64,000 bases of DNA from Typha latifolia (taxonomy: Eukaryota > Streptophyta > Magnoliopsida > Poales > Typhaceae), in the NCBI GenBank assembly GCA_019914945.1, contig CM034103.1, positions 7,440,001 to 7,504,000 of the forward strand, in the 5' to 3' direction. The notes below the pieces were generated by a model. That model ran no database searches. It had not been told where the DNA came from and saw only the letters and a list, made by a program, of their open reading frames with translations. Below are positions 22,200 to 31,841 of the stretch, piece after piece (positions within the stretch are counted from its first letter, which is position 1; each line of letters starts with the position of its first letter). The position numbers and the translations under genes are program-made.

Positions 22200-22646
22200 C
22201 TGTCTCGCCACGAAGATGATGATGAACGAGCGAAATATGAGGAACTAGCTACCCATCGATATCATCCTAGGGATGTTGAAATGAACCCAAGAGAAAGGAG
22301 GCTCAATTGACATGAAGAAGAAGAAGAAGGTGTCTGTGCGGGGATAGTTCCCCTCAACTTTCCACCATTCAACGGAGGTGATCCACTCGATTGGGTCTAT
22401 CGAGTGGAGCAATTCTTCAAGTACTAGAGAACACCTAATGCACAAAAGGTATTGTTAGTATCCTTCCACCTTGAAGACACTGCCATCCAATGGTACCAAG
22501 CCACGAAAATGCTCAACCCTACCAGTCGTGGGAAGAGTTTGCCGATGCTATTTGCGTCCAATTTGGGCCCTCCAATTATGAAGATTTTCAAGATGCCCTC
22601 TAATGTGATTCGGACTAGATCGGATCACCTTGAAAGACATTGGGCT
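22200..22646 (+). pseudogene. Gypsy gag core fragment
   Basis: Forward strand. The gag core reads LNFPPFNGGDPLDWVYRVEQ, a stop at about 22424, then VSFHLEDTAIQWYQATK, the typical Retrotrans_gag pattern. It differs clearly from both GyA and GyB gag. It is followed at 22647 by an LTR-like start (LtrE), although pol is absent. Confidence 0.7.
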
Positions 22647-23250
22647 TGATAGATCAAGTCTAGTTATCTTATTTATTATTCTTATGTGGTTTAGTCAAAG
22701 TCTTAGTATATTAGGATTTTATTTAATTAGCTAAATTCAGCTCTGCGCAGTTTTTAAAAAATATTCGCAAAATATTCTATAGATATCCTAATAATATCAA
22801 AAAAGTTGAATAAGATCGCTAACCTCTAGATCTACAACTTTTGTATTCACAACTTCTCCAGATTCGAAATCTATCTATAGAAAAATGAAGGGTTAATCGA
22901 AGAAGATAAGGAAGACTGGTTTAGTTTAATTTGTTTTAGACTTTTAATTTAATCTCTATAAATAGGGCCTTATGGCTTGTATCTTAGGCATGCTTAGAAT
23001 GAAAAATTAATTGGCTTTTGCCCTGGCATCTCTCTCAACTACGCCGTAGCCTCTACATCTCCCTTCTTCCTCTTCACCAACCAGCGCCACCTCTTCCGTT
23101 GGCATGGTCTAACTTCTAATCTCCCTCTGTTCGCCGATCCCCCTAGTCCCATAGGACAGGCCTACTTCTCTCCTTTCGTCTCTTTATCTTAACTATCTCT
23201 ACCTTCTATATGGTTTTTACCACAATTGTAGGCCAATCATAGTCTTCAAC
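22647..23250 (+). mobile_element. LtrE, probable LTR with TATA box
   Basis: Starts TGATAGATCAAG after the gag fragment. It has the canonical plant TATA box TATAAATA at 22957-22964, then a CT-rich leader resembling those of GyA/GyB (CTCTTCACCAACC, CCGTTGGCATGG). The 3' end was not identified. The palindrome cluster of the other gypsy LTRs is absent. Confidence 0.55.
22957..22964 (+). promoter_or_regulatory. TATA box of LtrE
   Basis: TATAAATA in the context CTCTATAAATAGGGCC, about 310 bp into the LTR. Transcription would begin roughly 30 bp downstream. Confidence 0.6.
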
Positions 23251-23747
23251 CATCTATTGCATTCGCATCCACAAACCACCACTACCACCATCTATTGTCG
23301 AGCCACCTCCATCAACTACATGGCATCCACTCCATCATCACCTCCATCCTATACCTATGAATCCGTGTCTCCACCCGCGGATCCCAAATCCCATGCAGAA
23401 CCGCTACGAATCGGATCAAGGCGGTTCATAACAATGGAGCAATACTTTGATTGTCAAGGGACAATGGAGGACACAAAGGTGTAGATGGCAAGCTTTCACC
23501 TCCAAAGAACGACATTGCATTAGTATTGATTGGCTATTCGTAGTGGAGGATTTATCGGTTGGAGAGATTTTGTAGGAGGATTACACGCAGATTTGGAACA
23601 ATGGCATATGAAGATATTGCTGCCACATTAAGCAAGATAGTTCAGAGGACAACAATATTGGAGAACCAAGCAGAATTTGACAGAGTTAGTAGTCATTGCG
23701 AGCCACCTTGGCCCAAACTAACATTGATGAGCACATTCATTTCAAGG
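23251..23747 (+). pseudogene. GyB gag fragment
   Basis: Forward strand. Proline-rich N-terminal part, then MEQYFDCQGTMEDTKV, MASFHLQRTTLH and, after several stops, the capsid region with ATLSKIVQRTTILENQAEFD. Stops occur at about 23482 and again around 23520-23530. Cut at 23748 by a reverse-strand GyB LTR. Confidence 0.75.
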
Positions 23748-24593
23748 TGATAATCTACGGAACAATCCCTTCAAGATTTGAATTGATTGCAGGAAGTAGT
23801 CCGCACAATCGAGAGAAAATATTCACCAAATATTCTCTCATAGTTAGAAAATTGTGAAACCAAGTTGGATCAATCCATAACTTCCTGATCTATGATTTTC
23901 GTATGCCCTTCGCAAATTCGAAGTACAACTAGGATGAAAACACAATAGAGTGGTGGTGAAGGTGGTGGTGACAGGTGGAGTGGATGTTAGGGTTATTGAT
24001 GATAATAGATATGAGGGTGGATGGTTGATGTAGTTTAAGGGATAAAGACGAAGGGGAAGAAGTGGTCGAGATGTCAAGGAGGAGGGAGGACTCGATAGAT
24101 GAGGGAGATTAGAAGTTAGATAAGACCTTGCCAATGGTAGAGGTGGCTGGTTGGTGATGGAGGAGGAAGATTAGGGTAGAGAGACTAGAGAGATGATAGA
24201 GGAGGAAAGAAACCAATATTCATTCATCATAATGATGTTGTCTACCATCCACACCTTTATCGAGGCTAGCCAACAAGCGAAAATAACAATTATTAACCCT
24301 AATTTTAGTGGACTCCCGCCGATCGCATTTGAAAGTGCCCGACCACGTTCGATCGCACAAAAGGCATTCACGATTGATGCAAACTAATGCAAGAGTTCGC
24401 ACACGGGTGTTTGAATGCACTTGACCGCGTTCAAATGCACATTTTGCGTTCTCTATTTTTCCAAACTGATGCAGGCATTTGGAAAGGCGTTCGAATGCGC
24501 CTCCTTTCATGTTCGAACATGACCTACAGAAAATTTATTTTAAGAAAAATAAATAACTAATGCAATAAGAAAAGACTCTAACTAGGTGTATCA
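23748..24593 (-). mobile_element. GyB LTR (3' LTR of the pol tail to its right)
   Basis: 846 bp, reverse strand, from TGATAATCTACGG to GTGTATCA. It includes the leader and TATA region (CACACCTTTATCGAGGC) and palindrome variants at about 24310-24520. Next to it at 24594 is the GyB pol tail on the same strand, so it is the 3' LTR. Confidence 0.82.
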
Positions 24594-24980
24594 GCCCACC
24601 ATGCTTCGCCAACCTTGCCCTCATGTCGCCTCGCCATACGGTTTGCCAAGCGACCTCGACTAGGACCTCCACCTCTAATCTGATACCATGACGTCGTCGG
24701 CACCTAGCAAGTACACGAACTAGCTCCACGATCTTTGTGTCCTCCAATGGCTCCAGTAGAACTGATCCAACAACTTGATGATCACCAATCCGCTCCCTTA
24801 ACAATAAAACATGGAAGATAGAATATACTCTTGACCCATCCAGTAGCTCCAAAGGATATGCAATCGGACCAATATGATCTAACACCCGAAATGGATCAAA
24901 GTAGCGATATGCTAACTTTTGGTTTCGCATCGGACGCAAGGTTACCTGTTGATACGTTGTACCTTCACAAACACCCAACT
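24594..24980 (-). pseudogene. GyB GPY/F module and chromodomain tail
   Basis: C-terminal end of integrase. GPY/F core is KLAYRYFDPFRVLDHIG, followed by VYSIFHVLLLRERIGDHQ and the arginine-rich RVLARCRRRHGIRLEVEVLV of the chromodomain-like tail. In active relatives this tail is thought to guide insertion to heterochromatin. The upstream integrase core is gone: a GyA LTR starts at 24981. Confidence 0.82.
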
Positions 24981-25514
24981 TGATACGATCTTCCCTTAGG
25001 CTGAGGTTTGATCTATCCCATTTTTAGATCTAGACCAGATCTGGCATGGAACTTTGGAAAAGGAGTCTGAAAGTTCTAGCTGTTGAATCAACGTGAAACT
25101 TTGATATGTTGTTCCTGGAAGAGAGCTTTCCAACGAATCTAGTTTTAGGGAAATCGGATGGCGAGATCTAGAGATATCGTCAGATAAGTAGACGAACAAC
25201 AAGGAGTCCGTTTATGGATCCGTGGATGGAGGCACGAGATCTAAGGTGGATTATGGAGGTGGTAGACTGGCAGTAATGGGGTGACACCGGTGGGTAAGTG
25301 GAGGTGGAAGGGTTATGAATGATGGAAGGGTTAGGGCAAGGGTAGATAAATTTGAAGAAGGAGGAGAAGCGAGCCGCGCCCCTAAGGGACTAAGGTGAGT
25401 GGTCGATCGAGGGAGGCTAGAAGCGGCGGAGCCGGGTGATGAGAGAATGAGAGAGAAGAACAAGAAGATTAGGGCAAAACTCAATTCATTCAAAAATCAT
25501 TCTTTGATTGCCAT

Positions 25515-26623
25515 TGATATGATCCGGGTGAGCCGGGTCAGTCTAGAAGATGGGCTTTAGGCCAATTGGTCCACTCAAAGGGTATTGGGCTGAGCTCAAT
25601 ACAGTTATCCACTCCATCTACTTATTTACTTATTGCATTTGCTTTAGTTTAGTCCTATATTGGGTAATGGGCTAAGCCCACTTGTATCTCCCTCTTATAA
25701 ATAGGAGGGCTGATGTTCACTTGAGGATCATGGATGAGTTATTATGAAACTTCTGGCTTGAGCCCACTTTTTCTTCTATAAGTCTAGGACTCGACTCATC
25801 ATGGTTATGTCTCTCTCCCCCGTATTCAACTAGTCGTTCCGTCTCGACCCTGAGAGCCGACTCTCTTCTCCCTCATCTTCTCTGCCTTACGCAGCACCTC
25901 GATCTAGCCCACACCATCTCATTCATATTCTCCACGTCCTAAGGTCTTCCCCACGCCCATAGGCTTTCCACCATCCATCGATGACCTCCATCCATCAATC
26001 CGTAGGTTCTACCTTTCACGTCTATCTCGCAACCATCTGACCTTCAGTTAATATTTTCACCAAAACTCTTGATCTACTCATCCGATTGACCTGATTTTGA
26101 TTTCGTTGGATCCCTGACTTCCAGGGGAACAACTTACAAAATATCAAATCTTTTGGATAGTTAGATCGATCAGTATTTATCTCAAAATATCCATCTCTAG
26201 ATCTATTCTAATCCAGCGGAGTATTTGGTAAAACCTTGATATTTAGAAATCCACATATCGCCCCAGATCCCACAACACCATTCCGGAAAGCTGACTTAGA
26301 GATCTATCTTTCGTCCAAATTTGATAAGTATCCAACGGTCGGATCATTGGTAAATCAGCCTAGAAGATATGGTTATATTTAGATCTAAATTAGACCTCAA
26401 TCATCATTTATGTCGAATTCTTTCCTATATTTCCTTAAATATCCTTCCATAACTTCAATATTCTCTTCCATCATATTTCATCTACATTCATAGCCATTCC
26501 ATCTCCACCATTCATCCTTAATCCTCTATAATCATCCTCCATCTATCCAATCATCCACCAAATCCAAGAACCGACGGTTGGATTCGATACGTTCTTTGGA
26601 CGCCCCAATCTATGATCGTATCA
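25515..26623 (+). repeat. GyD 5' LTR
   Basis: 1,109 bp, TGATATGATCC to GATCGTATCA. TATA box TATAAATA at 25696-25703. Unlike GyA and GyB LTRs it has no GCGTTCGAACGC cluster. Confidence 0.9.
25696..25703 (+). promoter_or_regulatory. TATA box of the GyD 5' LTR
   Basis: TATAAATA followed by GGAGGG, about 180 bp into the LTR. The 3' LTR repeats this area twice. Confidence 0.7.
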
Positions 26624-26625
26624 AT

Positions 26626-26638
26626 TGGTATCAGAGCC
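26626..26638 (+). promoter_or_regulatory. Primer-binding site of GyD
   Basis: TGGTATCAGAGCC, an exact match to the initiator tRNA-Met complement, two bases after the LTR end. Confidence 0.9.
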
Positions 26639-27168
26639 ACTGTTTTTTGGACACGCGCTTCCTATAACGACAACTGAATATAGAAGAGCCTAGCATTCAA
26701 GCCATGATCGGATCACTTTTTGAATAGATGGCCATCAATAATCAGATGATGATGGAGATGATATGAGAAATACGGGCGACAAGTAAAGCCATGGCGATCA
26801 GAAATGCATTGACGACTCCCCGACACGAGTCTACCACCATGAACCCGCCACCACCCGTTCAGAACCTTCACCAGCAAGATCGAGCTTCTACACCCTGATC
26901 TATGGCCAGCCGAAATGAAGCGCCGCCGGTTATAATGGGATCCTCAACCATTCTAGCAGCCCTCGGAACCTCCACATCTTCCCATGCATCGGAGACCTCG
27001 TCGACAAATCGCGAAAGGCTAGCCGCATCCTTCCCGATCTTTGTAGAAACGACAAAGAGTCCGACTGCAAGGCAACAGTTTCCTCCGGCGTGCCCGATGG
27101 TTGAAAGGTTCTTTGGATGTCAGAACGGAGTTCTTCAACGAGTTGACTACCGTGCGAACCACTATTGA
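26639..27168 (+). pseudogene. GyD gag remnant with an unrecognised middle segment
   Basis: The leader and first part match GyA gag (GAAGAGCCTAGCATTCAAGCC, then the MMEMI segment and PRHESTTMNPPPPVQNL). From about 26902 to 27145 an 89-codon open frame (starts MASRNEAPPVIMG) has no match in GyA gag. It ends in RANHY, which again matches GyA gag (RRANHYGD). The middle segment thus replaces a short stretch of gag and may be captured sequence. The capsid core and everything downstream is absent. Confidence 0.65.
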
Positions 27169-27756
27169 ATGAATGAAGACACGCATGGCCACTAGATATC
27201 CCTCATCGGAAATCCTCATCTCCATGACCTTGAGATTGACCAGGTTGAATTGCTAGACATGAGTTGGGACGGACTTAAGAGCCAAAGGGGTAAAGTCAAG
27301 TGTGACTCATCTCCAGACTTGGGGACTCAATTAAGTTAAAAAGGGACCTAATCAAAAACTCTCTACTTGACTTAAGTCAAGTTTGCTTACACTAGGATAC
27401 ATTTGACTTGGATCCTAATCCATGGAATGGGCAGTACGATTATGCGCACAACCAACAGTCAATTTGGCTGGTTGAACCTAACTCGAGTCACTGGGTGGAC
27501 CTAATCAGGATCCACCAACTACACCTAACTCGACCTCCTGAGTGCAATCGGATGCACTAGATTTCTATAGCTGAACTGACATTGAGTCAGTTGGTTTGAC
27601 CACCCGAGACTGAGTGGACTCAATGAAGATGGATCCGAATCCCACCTTGGGCGAATAGGAGTACAAGTATCCAAGCTCGATTGAAGATGATCCACCGAAC
27701 ACAGCAAGTTTGACTCGAGTCACCTTGAAGATAAGGTGTATGAAAGCGTGGTTGAT
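27169..27756 (+). other. GyD non-coding internal region rich in TTGAC/GTCAA palindromes
   Basis: No long ORF. It contains an 18-bp perfect palindrome ACTTGACTTAAGTCAAGT at 27365-27382, TGACTCGAGTCA at 27711-27722, and further ACTCGAGT, GAGTCA and TTGAC motifs between. TTGAC is the core of the plant W-box (WRKY sites). The last 30 bases resemble the GyA pre-LTR purine tract (TTGAAGATAAGG...GAAAGCGTGGTTGAT). Confidence 0.6.
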
Positions 27757-28870
27757 TGATATGATCCGGGTGAGCTGGATCAGTCTAGAAGATGGGCTTT
27801 AGGCCAATTGGTCCACTCAAAGGGTATTGGGCTGGGCTCAATACAATTATCCACTCTATTTGCTTATTTACTTATTGCATTTGCTTTAGTTTAGTCCTAT
27901 ATTGGGTAATGGGCTAGGCCCACTTGCATCTCCCTCTTATAAATAAGAGCCCACTTGTATCTCCCTCTCATAAATAGGAGGGCTAATCTTCACTTGAGGA
28001 TCATGGATGAATTATTATAAAACTTCTAGCTTGAGTCCACTTCTCCCTCTTCTATCAGTCTTGGACTTAACTCATCATGGGTATGTCCCTCTCGACCCTC
28101 AGAGCCAACTCCTTCTCCCTCATCTTCTCTGCCTTGCGCAGCAACTCGATCTAGCCACACCATCTCATTCATATCCTCCATGTCCTAAGGTCTTCCCCAT
28201 GCCTATAGGCCTTCCACCATCCATCGACGACCTCCATCCCGTCGATCCGTAGGTTCCATCTTTCACATCCATCTCGCAACCATATGATCTTCGGTCAATA
28301 TTTTCACCATAACTCTTGATCTACTCATCTGATCGATGTGATTTCAATTTCGTTGGATCCCTGACTTCTAGGAGAACAACCTACCAGAATATCATCTTTT
28401 GGATGGTTAGATCAATCATAATTTATCTCAAAATATCCACCTCTAGATCTATTCTAATCCCACGGAGTATTTGGTTAAACCTTGATATCTAGAAATCCAC
28501 ATATTGCCCCAGATCCCACAATCCCATTCCGGAAATCTGACTCAGAGATCTATCTTCCATCCAAATTTGATAAGTATCCAACGGTCGGATCATCGGTAAA
28601 TCAGCTTGGAAAATATGGCTATATTTAGATCCAAATTAGACCTAAATCATCATCTATTTCAAATTCTTTCCTATATTTCCTTAAATATCCTTCCATATCT
28701 TCCCTATTCCCTTTCTTCATATTTCATCTACCATTCATAGCCATTCCATCTTCACCATTCATCCTTAATCCTCCATAATCATCCTCCATCTAACCGATCA
28801 TCCACCATATCCTTGAACCGACGGTTGGATTCGATATGTTCTACGAACGCCCCGATCTGTGATCGTATCA
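27757..28870 (+). repeat. GyD 3' LTR with duplicated TATA segment
   Basis: 1,114 bp, TGATATGATCC to GATCGTATCA. Relative to the 5' LTR it has a roughly 36-bp tandem duplication at about 27917-27980 (GCCCACTTG...CTATAAATAgGAG-like segment twice), giving two TATA-like sites (ATAAATAAG and ATAAATAGG). Confidence 0.88.
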
Positions 28871-29259
28871 GCCATCCACACCTTAAGAGGCTAACCGAAC
28901 AATTCAAAAATTACAATTATTAACCCTAGAAATAGTGTATTTTTGCCGACCACGTTCGAACGGGGTCGAATGCATTCGAACGCACAAAAATTGTTCTCTA
29001 TTGATGCGAACCTAATGCAGGCGTTCGAATGCAAATGTTCGAACGCGCCTGATCGCATTCGAACGCTCATTTTGTGTTCTCTATTTTTGCAAATCTGATG
29101 CAAGTGTTCACAAGTGTGTTCCAATGCATCCACCCACATTTGAACGTGACTTACATAAATCTTATTTTTCTCTAAAATAAAATACTAAAATAAGAATAAA
29201 AGTCACCCCTAAAGTATATCCATGCTTGAGATGACGTCGATGAAGTCTGAATCGTATCA

Positions 29260-30545
29260 ATCCACCACATTTCTGCAACCTTATCCTTAAGGTGCGAAAC
29301 TGGGGAAGCGATCCATGATATCTTACTCGAGCTCCTAAGTAAACTCGTCACTAGACTCACCTAGCCACTTGATTAACACTTCTGTCTCCAATCTGGATCC
29401 ATGGCATCTTCTCCTACGGCCTAAGACTCGGACCCGTTCAGCTGGGCTATCTTCCTCCATTGGTTCGAGCAAGGTCGAACCCACCACATGATTAGGTCCG
29501 ATCTGGGTCTTCAATGCTGACACATGGAAAACCGGATGGATCCGAGTTCCGTTAGGTCGGTCCAATCGGTAAGTTACTGGTTCGATTCGTTGTAGCACTT
29601 GATACGGCCCGTAGTACTTGTGACCCAGCTTCTGGTTCAAAATCAGCCTCAATGTGGATTGCCGATACGGTTGAGCTCGAACAAACACCAATTGATCCAC
29701 CTCAAACTCTCGCTCGCACCGGCCTTTGTCATGAGTCTGCTTCATATGGTTTTGGGCTGATGCTAGGTGAATCTTGAGCCGTCTCAAGGTTTCATCTTGA
29801 TCCGCAAGTTCCAAGTCGAGCTCGGTCCTATCTGCCGCCGCAAGTCTATCATAGGAACGCAAGATAGGGGGAGTGCGTCCATAAACCGCCTCAAAGGGGG
29901 TCAAGCCAATGCTAGAGTGATGAGCTATATTGTATGACCACTCGGCCCGTGGAAGGAATTTGACCCAATCCTTTGGTCGGTCCACCACAAAGCAATGCAA
30001 CTACTGCTCTAGTCTGCAATTCACTACCTCAGTTTGGCCATTCGACTCGGGGTGATAAGCTGTACTAAGGTTGATTCGAGTCCCTTGCAATCTGAAAAAC
30101 TTAGACCAAAACACACTGATAAAGATGCGATCCCGGTCTAACATGATCGTCCTAGGTATCCCATGCAAGCGTGCCATTTTGCGAACAAAAATTTTAGCAA
30201 CCTTTTTTGCGGAAAACAAGTGCGTCAATGCTATGAAATGAGCATATTTGCTCAAACTATCCACTACAATGAACACCACCGATTGGCCTCGAACTTCCGG
30301 CAGCCCCTCGATGAAGTCCATAGAGATGTCCTCCCAAATATGCTCCGGTATAGGTAGTGGTTGCAGCAGCCCGCTTGGTTTGAGCATCTTCGACTTGACT
30401 AATTGGCAGATTTGGCATTCACGCACATATTTCTTCATGTCTGACTTCATCACTGTCCATGTACAATTTTAGGCCAGCCGCTTCTAGGTGCGTAAGACCC
30501 CTTCATGGCCAGGTATAGGAGTATCATGAAAGTATGCCATCAATA
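29260..30545 (-). pseudogene. GyA integrase, GPY/F module and chromodomain tail
   Basis: Reverse strand. Integrase core at 30001-30453: CQICQ of the zinc site, SMDFIEGLPEV (first Asp), LDRDRIFIS (second), NGQTEVVN (Glu). A stop at 30001 follows RLEQ. The next open part, 29335-30000, has WAEWSYN-type sequence, GPY/F (KLGHKYYGPYQVLQRIEP) and RVLGRRRRCHGSRLETEVLI of the chromodomain tail. At 30546 it is split by the GyB element and continues at 41574 towards protease. All three catalytic residues are present, but the frame is broken. Confidence 0.9.
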
Positions 30546-30770
30546 TGATACAACTTGTTAGAGTCTTTTCTTATTGCACTAGTTATTTATTTTCATTAAA
30601 ATAAAATTCTTGTAGGCCGCATTCGAATGCGGAAGGGGGTTGCATTCGAACGCCCTCGCGAATGCCTGCATCAGGTTTGCAAAAATAGAGAATGTGAAAT
30701 ACACGTTCGAACGCGGTCAGGCGTGTTCGAACGCTGCGTTCGAACACCTGCATCGTGTTCGCATCGATAG

Positions 30771-30775
30771 AGAAC
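30771..30775 (+). repeat. Target-site duplication AGAAC, left
   Basis: AGAAC precedes the GyA 5' LTR and recurs at 36169-36173 after the 3' LTR. The combined target (GATAGAGAACATTTTTTG) is seen uninterrupted in the GyB 3' LTR at about 40068-40085. Confidence 0.95.
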
Positions 30776-31800
30776 TGATACGATTCGAACTTCACCGACG
30801 TCGTCTCGAGCATGGATTCACTTTAGGAGTGTTTTTATTTCATGTTTTAGTGTTTAATTTCCATTAAAATAAGTTTTCTGTAAGTCGCGTTCGAACGCGG
30901 GTGGAGTGAGTTCGAACGCGGTTTGTGAACGGGGTTGTGAACGTGGAGAAGAGAATGTACTATGCGTTTGAACGCGGTGCGTTCGAACGCACTGTGAACG
31001 CCTGCATCGCGTTCGCAAATACCGACAGGCGCGTTCGATCACGCGTTCGAACGCCTGCATCGCGTTCGCAAATCCAGAAGAGCTAATTCGGTGCGTTCGA
31101 ACGCGGTCGGGCGAGTTCGAACGCGGTCGGCGAAAATTGTGTTTTAGGGTTAATGTGAGTTGTTGGTTAGCCTATAAAAGGATGTGTAGGGCAACCAAAA
31201 TTATTATTGATTATTGAGATTGAGTTTTGCCTTGCCTCCTTCGTCTTCTTCGCTCCCGTTCTCTCAATCCCCGGCGACGCCGCTTCTAACCTCCCTCGTC
31301 CGGCTAATCACCCTAGTCCCTTAGGGGTGGCCCTATTCTCCCCCTTCGTCCAATCTATCCAACACTTGCCCTAATCCTTCCATCAACCACAACCGTTCCA
31401 CCATCACTTTTCACCGGTGCCACCACCTTAACGCCGGTCCACCACCATCCACCATTACCTAGGATCTCGTGCCTCCATCCACGAATCCAAAAAAAAGCAT
31501 CCTGACGTTCGTCCACTAAACGAACAATACCTCGAGATCCCCAACTACGATTCGCCTGTAACTAGATTTGTTGGAAAGCTCTTTTACGATGCTACAACAT
31601 ATCAAAATCTCACATCGATCCGACGACAGCATATTTTGGGATCTAATTTCAAAGTTCCGTGCCAGATCGTATCAAGCTGGTATCAGAGCCTTAGCCTCAA
31701 ATAGAAGATCGTATCAATCTGGTATCAGAGCCTTAGCCCCAAAGAGAAGATCGTATCAATCTGGTATCAGAGCCTTAGCCCCAAAGAGAAGATCGTATCA
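30776..31800 (+). repeat. GyA 5' LTR (1,025 bp) ending in a PBS array
   Basis: TGATACGATTCG to the fourth GATCGTATCA. Palindromes GCGTTCGAACGC at several places in 30880-31110. TATA-like CTATAAAAGG at about 31171-31180 lies between the palindromes and the CT-rich leader. The end is a tandem array listed separately. Confidence 0.9.
31171..31180 (+). promoter_or_regulatory. Putative TATA box of GyA
   Basis: CTATAAAAGG followed by ATGTGTAGGGC. The same motif is at about 35620 in the 3' LTR, and CTCTATAAAGG occupies the same place in GyB LTRs. This conservation across the two families supports it as the core promoter. Confidence 0.55.
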
Positions 31801-31816
31801 ATCTGGTATCAGAGCC
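31665..31816 (+). repeat. Four LTR-end/PBS units in tandem (42-bp period)
   Basis: GATCGTATCA occurs at 31665, 31707, 31749 and 31791, each followed after 3 bases by TGGTATCAGAGCC. The first three units include a spacer TTAGCC(T/C)CAAA(T/G)AGAA. The last copy leads into the gag leader. The 3' LTR ends with three LTR ends and two internal PBS copies (36075-36168) and is then followed directly by the AGAAC duplication. The first three PBS copies are therefore inside the 5' LTR, and only the one at 31804-31816 is outside. Confidence 0.95.
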
Positions 31817-31841
31817 ACCTTTCCTCGGACAAGCGCTTCCA

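Larger units (their letters stand above)
25515..28870 (+). mobile_element. GyD: complete short non-autonomous LTR retrotransposon
   Basis: A 3,356-bp element with 5' LTR 25515-26623, primer-binding site 26626-26638, a 1.1-kb internal region and 3' LTR 27757-28870. Flanked by GCCAT at 25510-25514 and 28871-28875, a perfect 5-bp target-site duplication. No protease, RT, RNase H or integrase is present. The LTR ends (TGATATGAT...GATCGTATCA), leader and gag start resemble GyA, so GyA-type proteins probably moved it. The two LTRs are closely similar, suggesting a fairly recent insertion. Confidence 0.92.
24981..29259 (-). mobile_element. GyA 3' LTR, split by the GyD element
   Basis: Reverse-strand GyA LTR from TGATACGATC (24981) to AATCGTATCA (29259). 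It is interrupted at 25515-28870 by GyD, which duplicated GCCAT. About 920 bp of LTR sequence remains. The right neighbour is the GyA pol tail, so this is the 3' LTR of the reverse-strand GyA element whose pieces are 29260-30545 and 41574-42086. Confidence 0.88.

Noticed and set aside
24976..24980. CAACT as the TSD of the reverse-strand GyA element
   Set aside because: The other end of that element is not in the window (cut by CopS), so no match can be tested.
31678..31816. tRNA-like matches (TGGTATCAGAGCC) as tRNA genes
   Set aside because: Only the 13-bp primer-binding complement is present; there are no cloverleaf arms, A box or B box.
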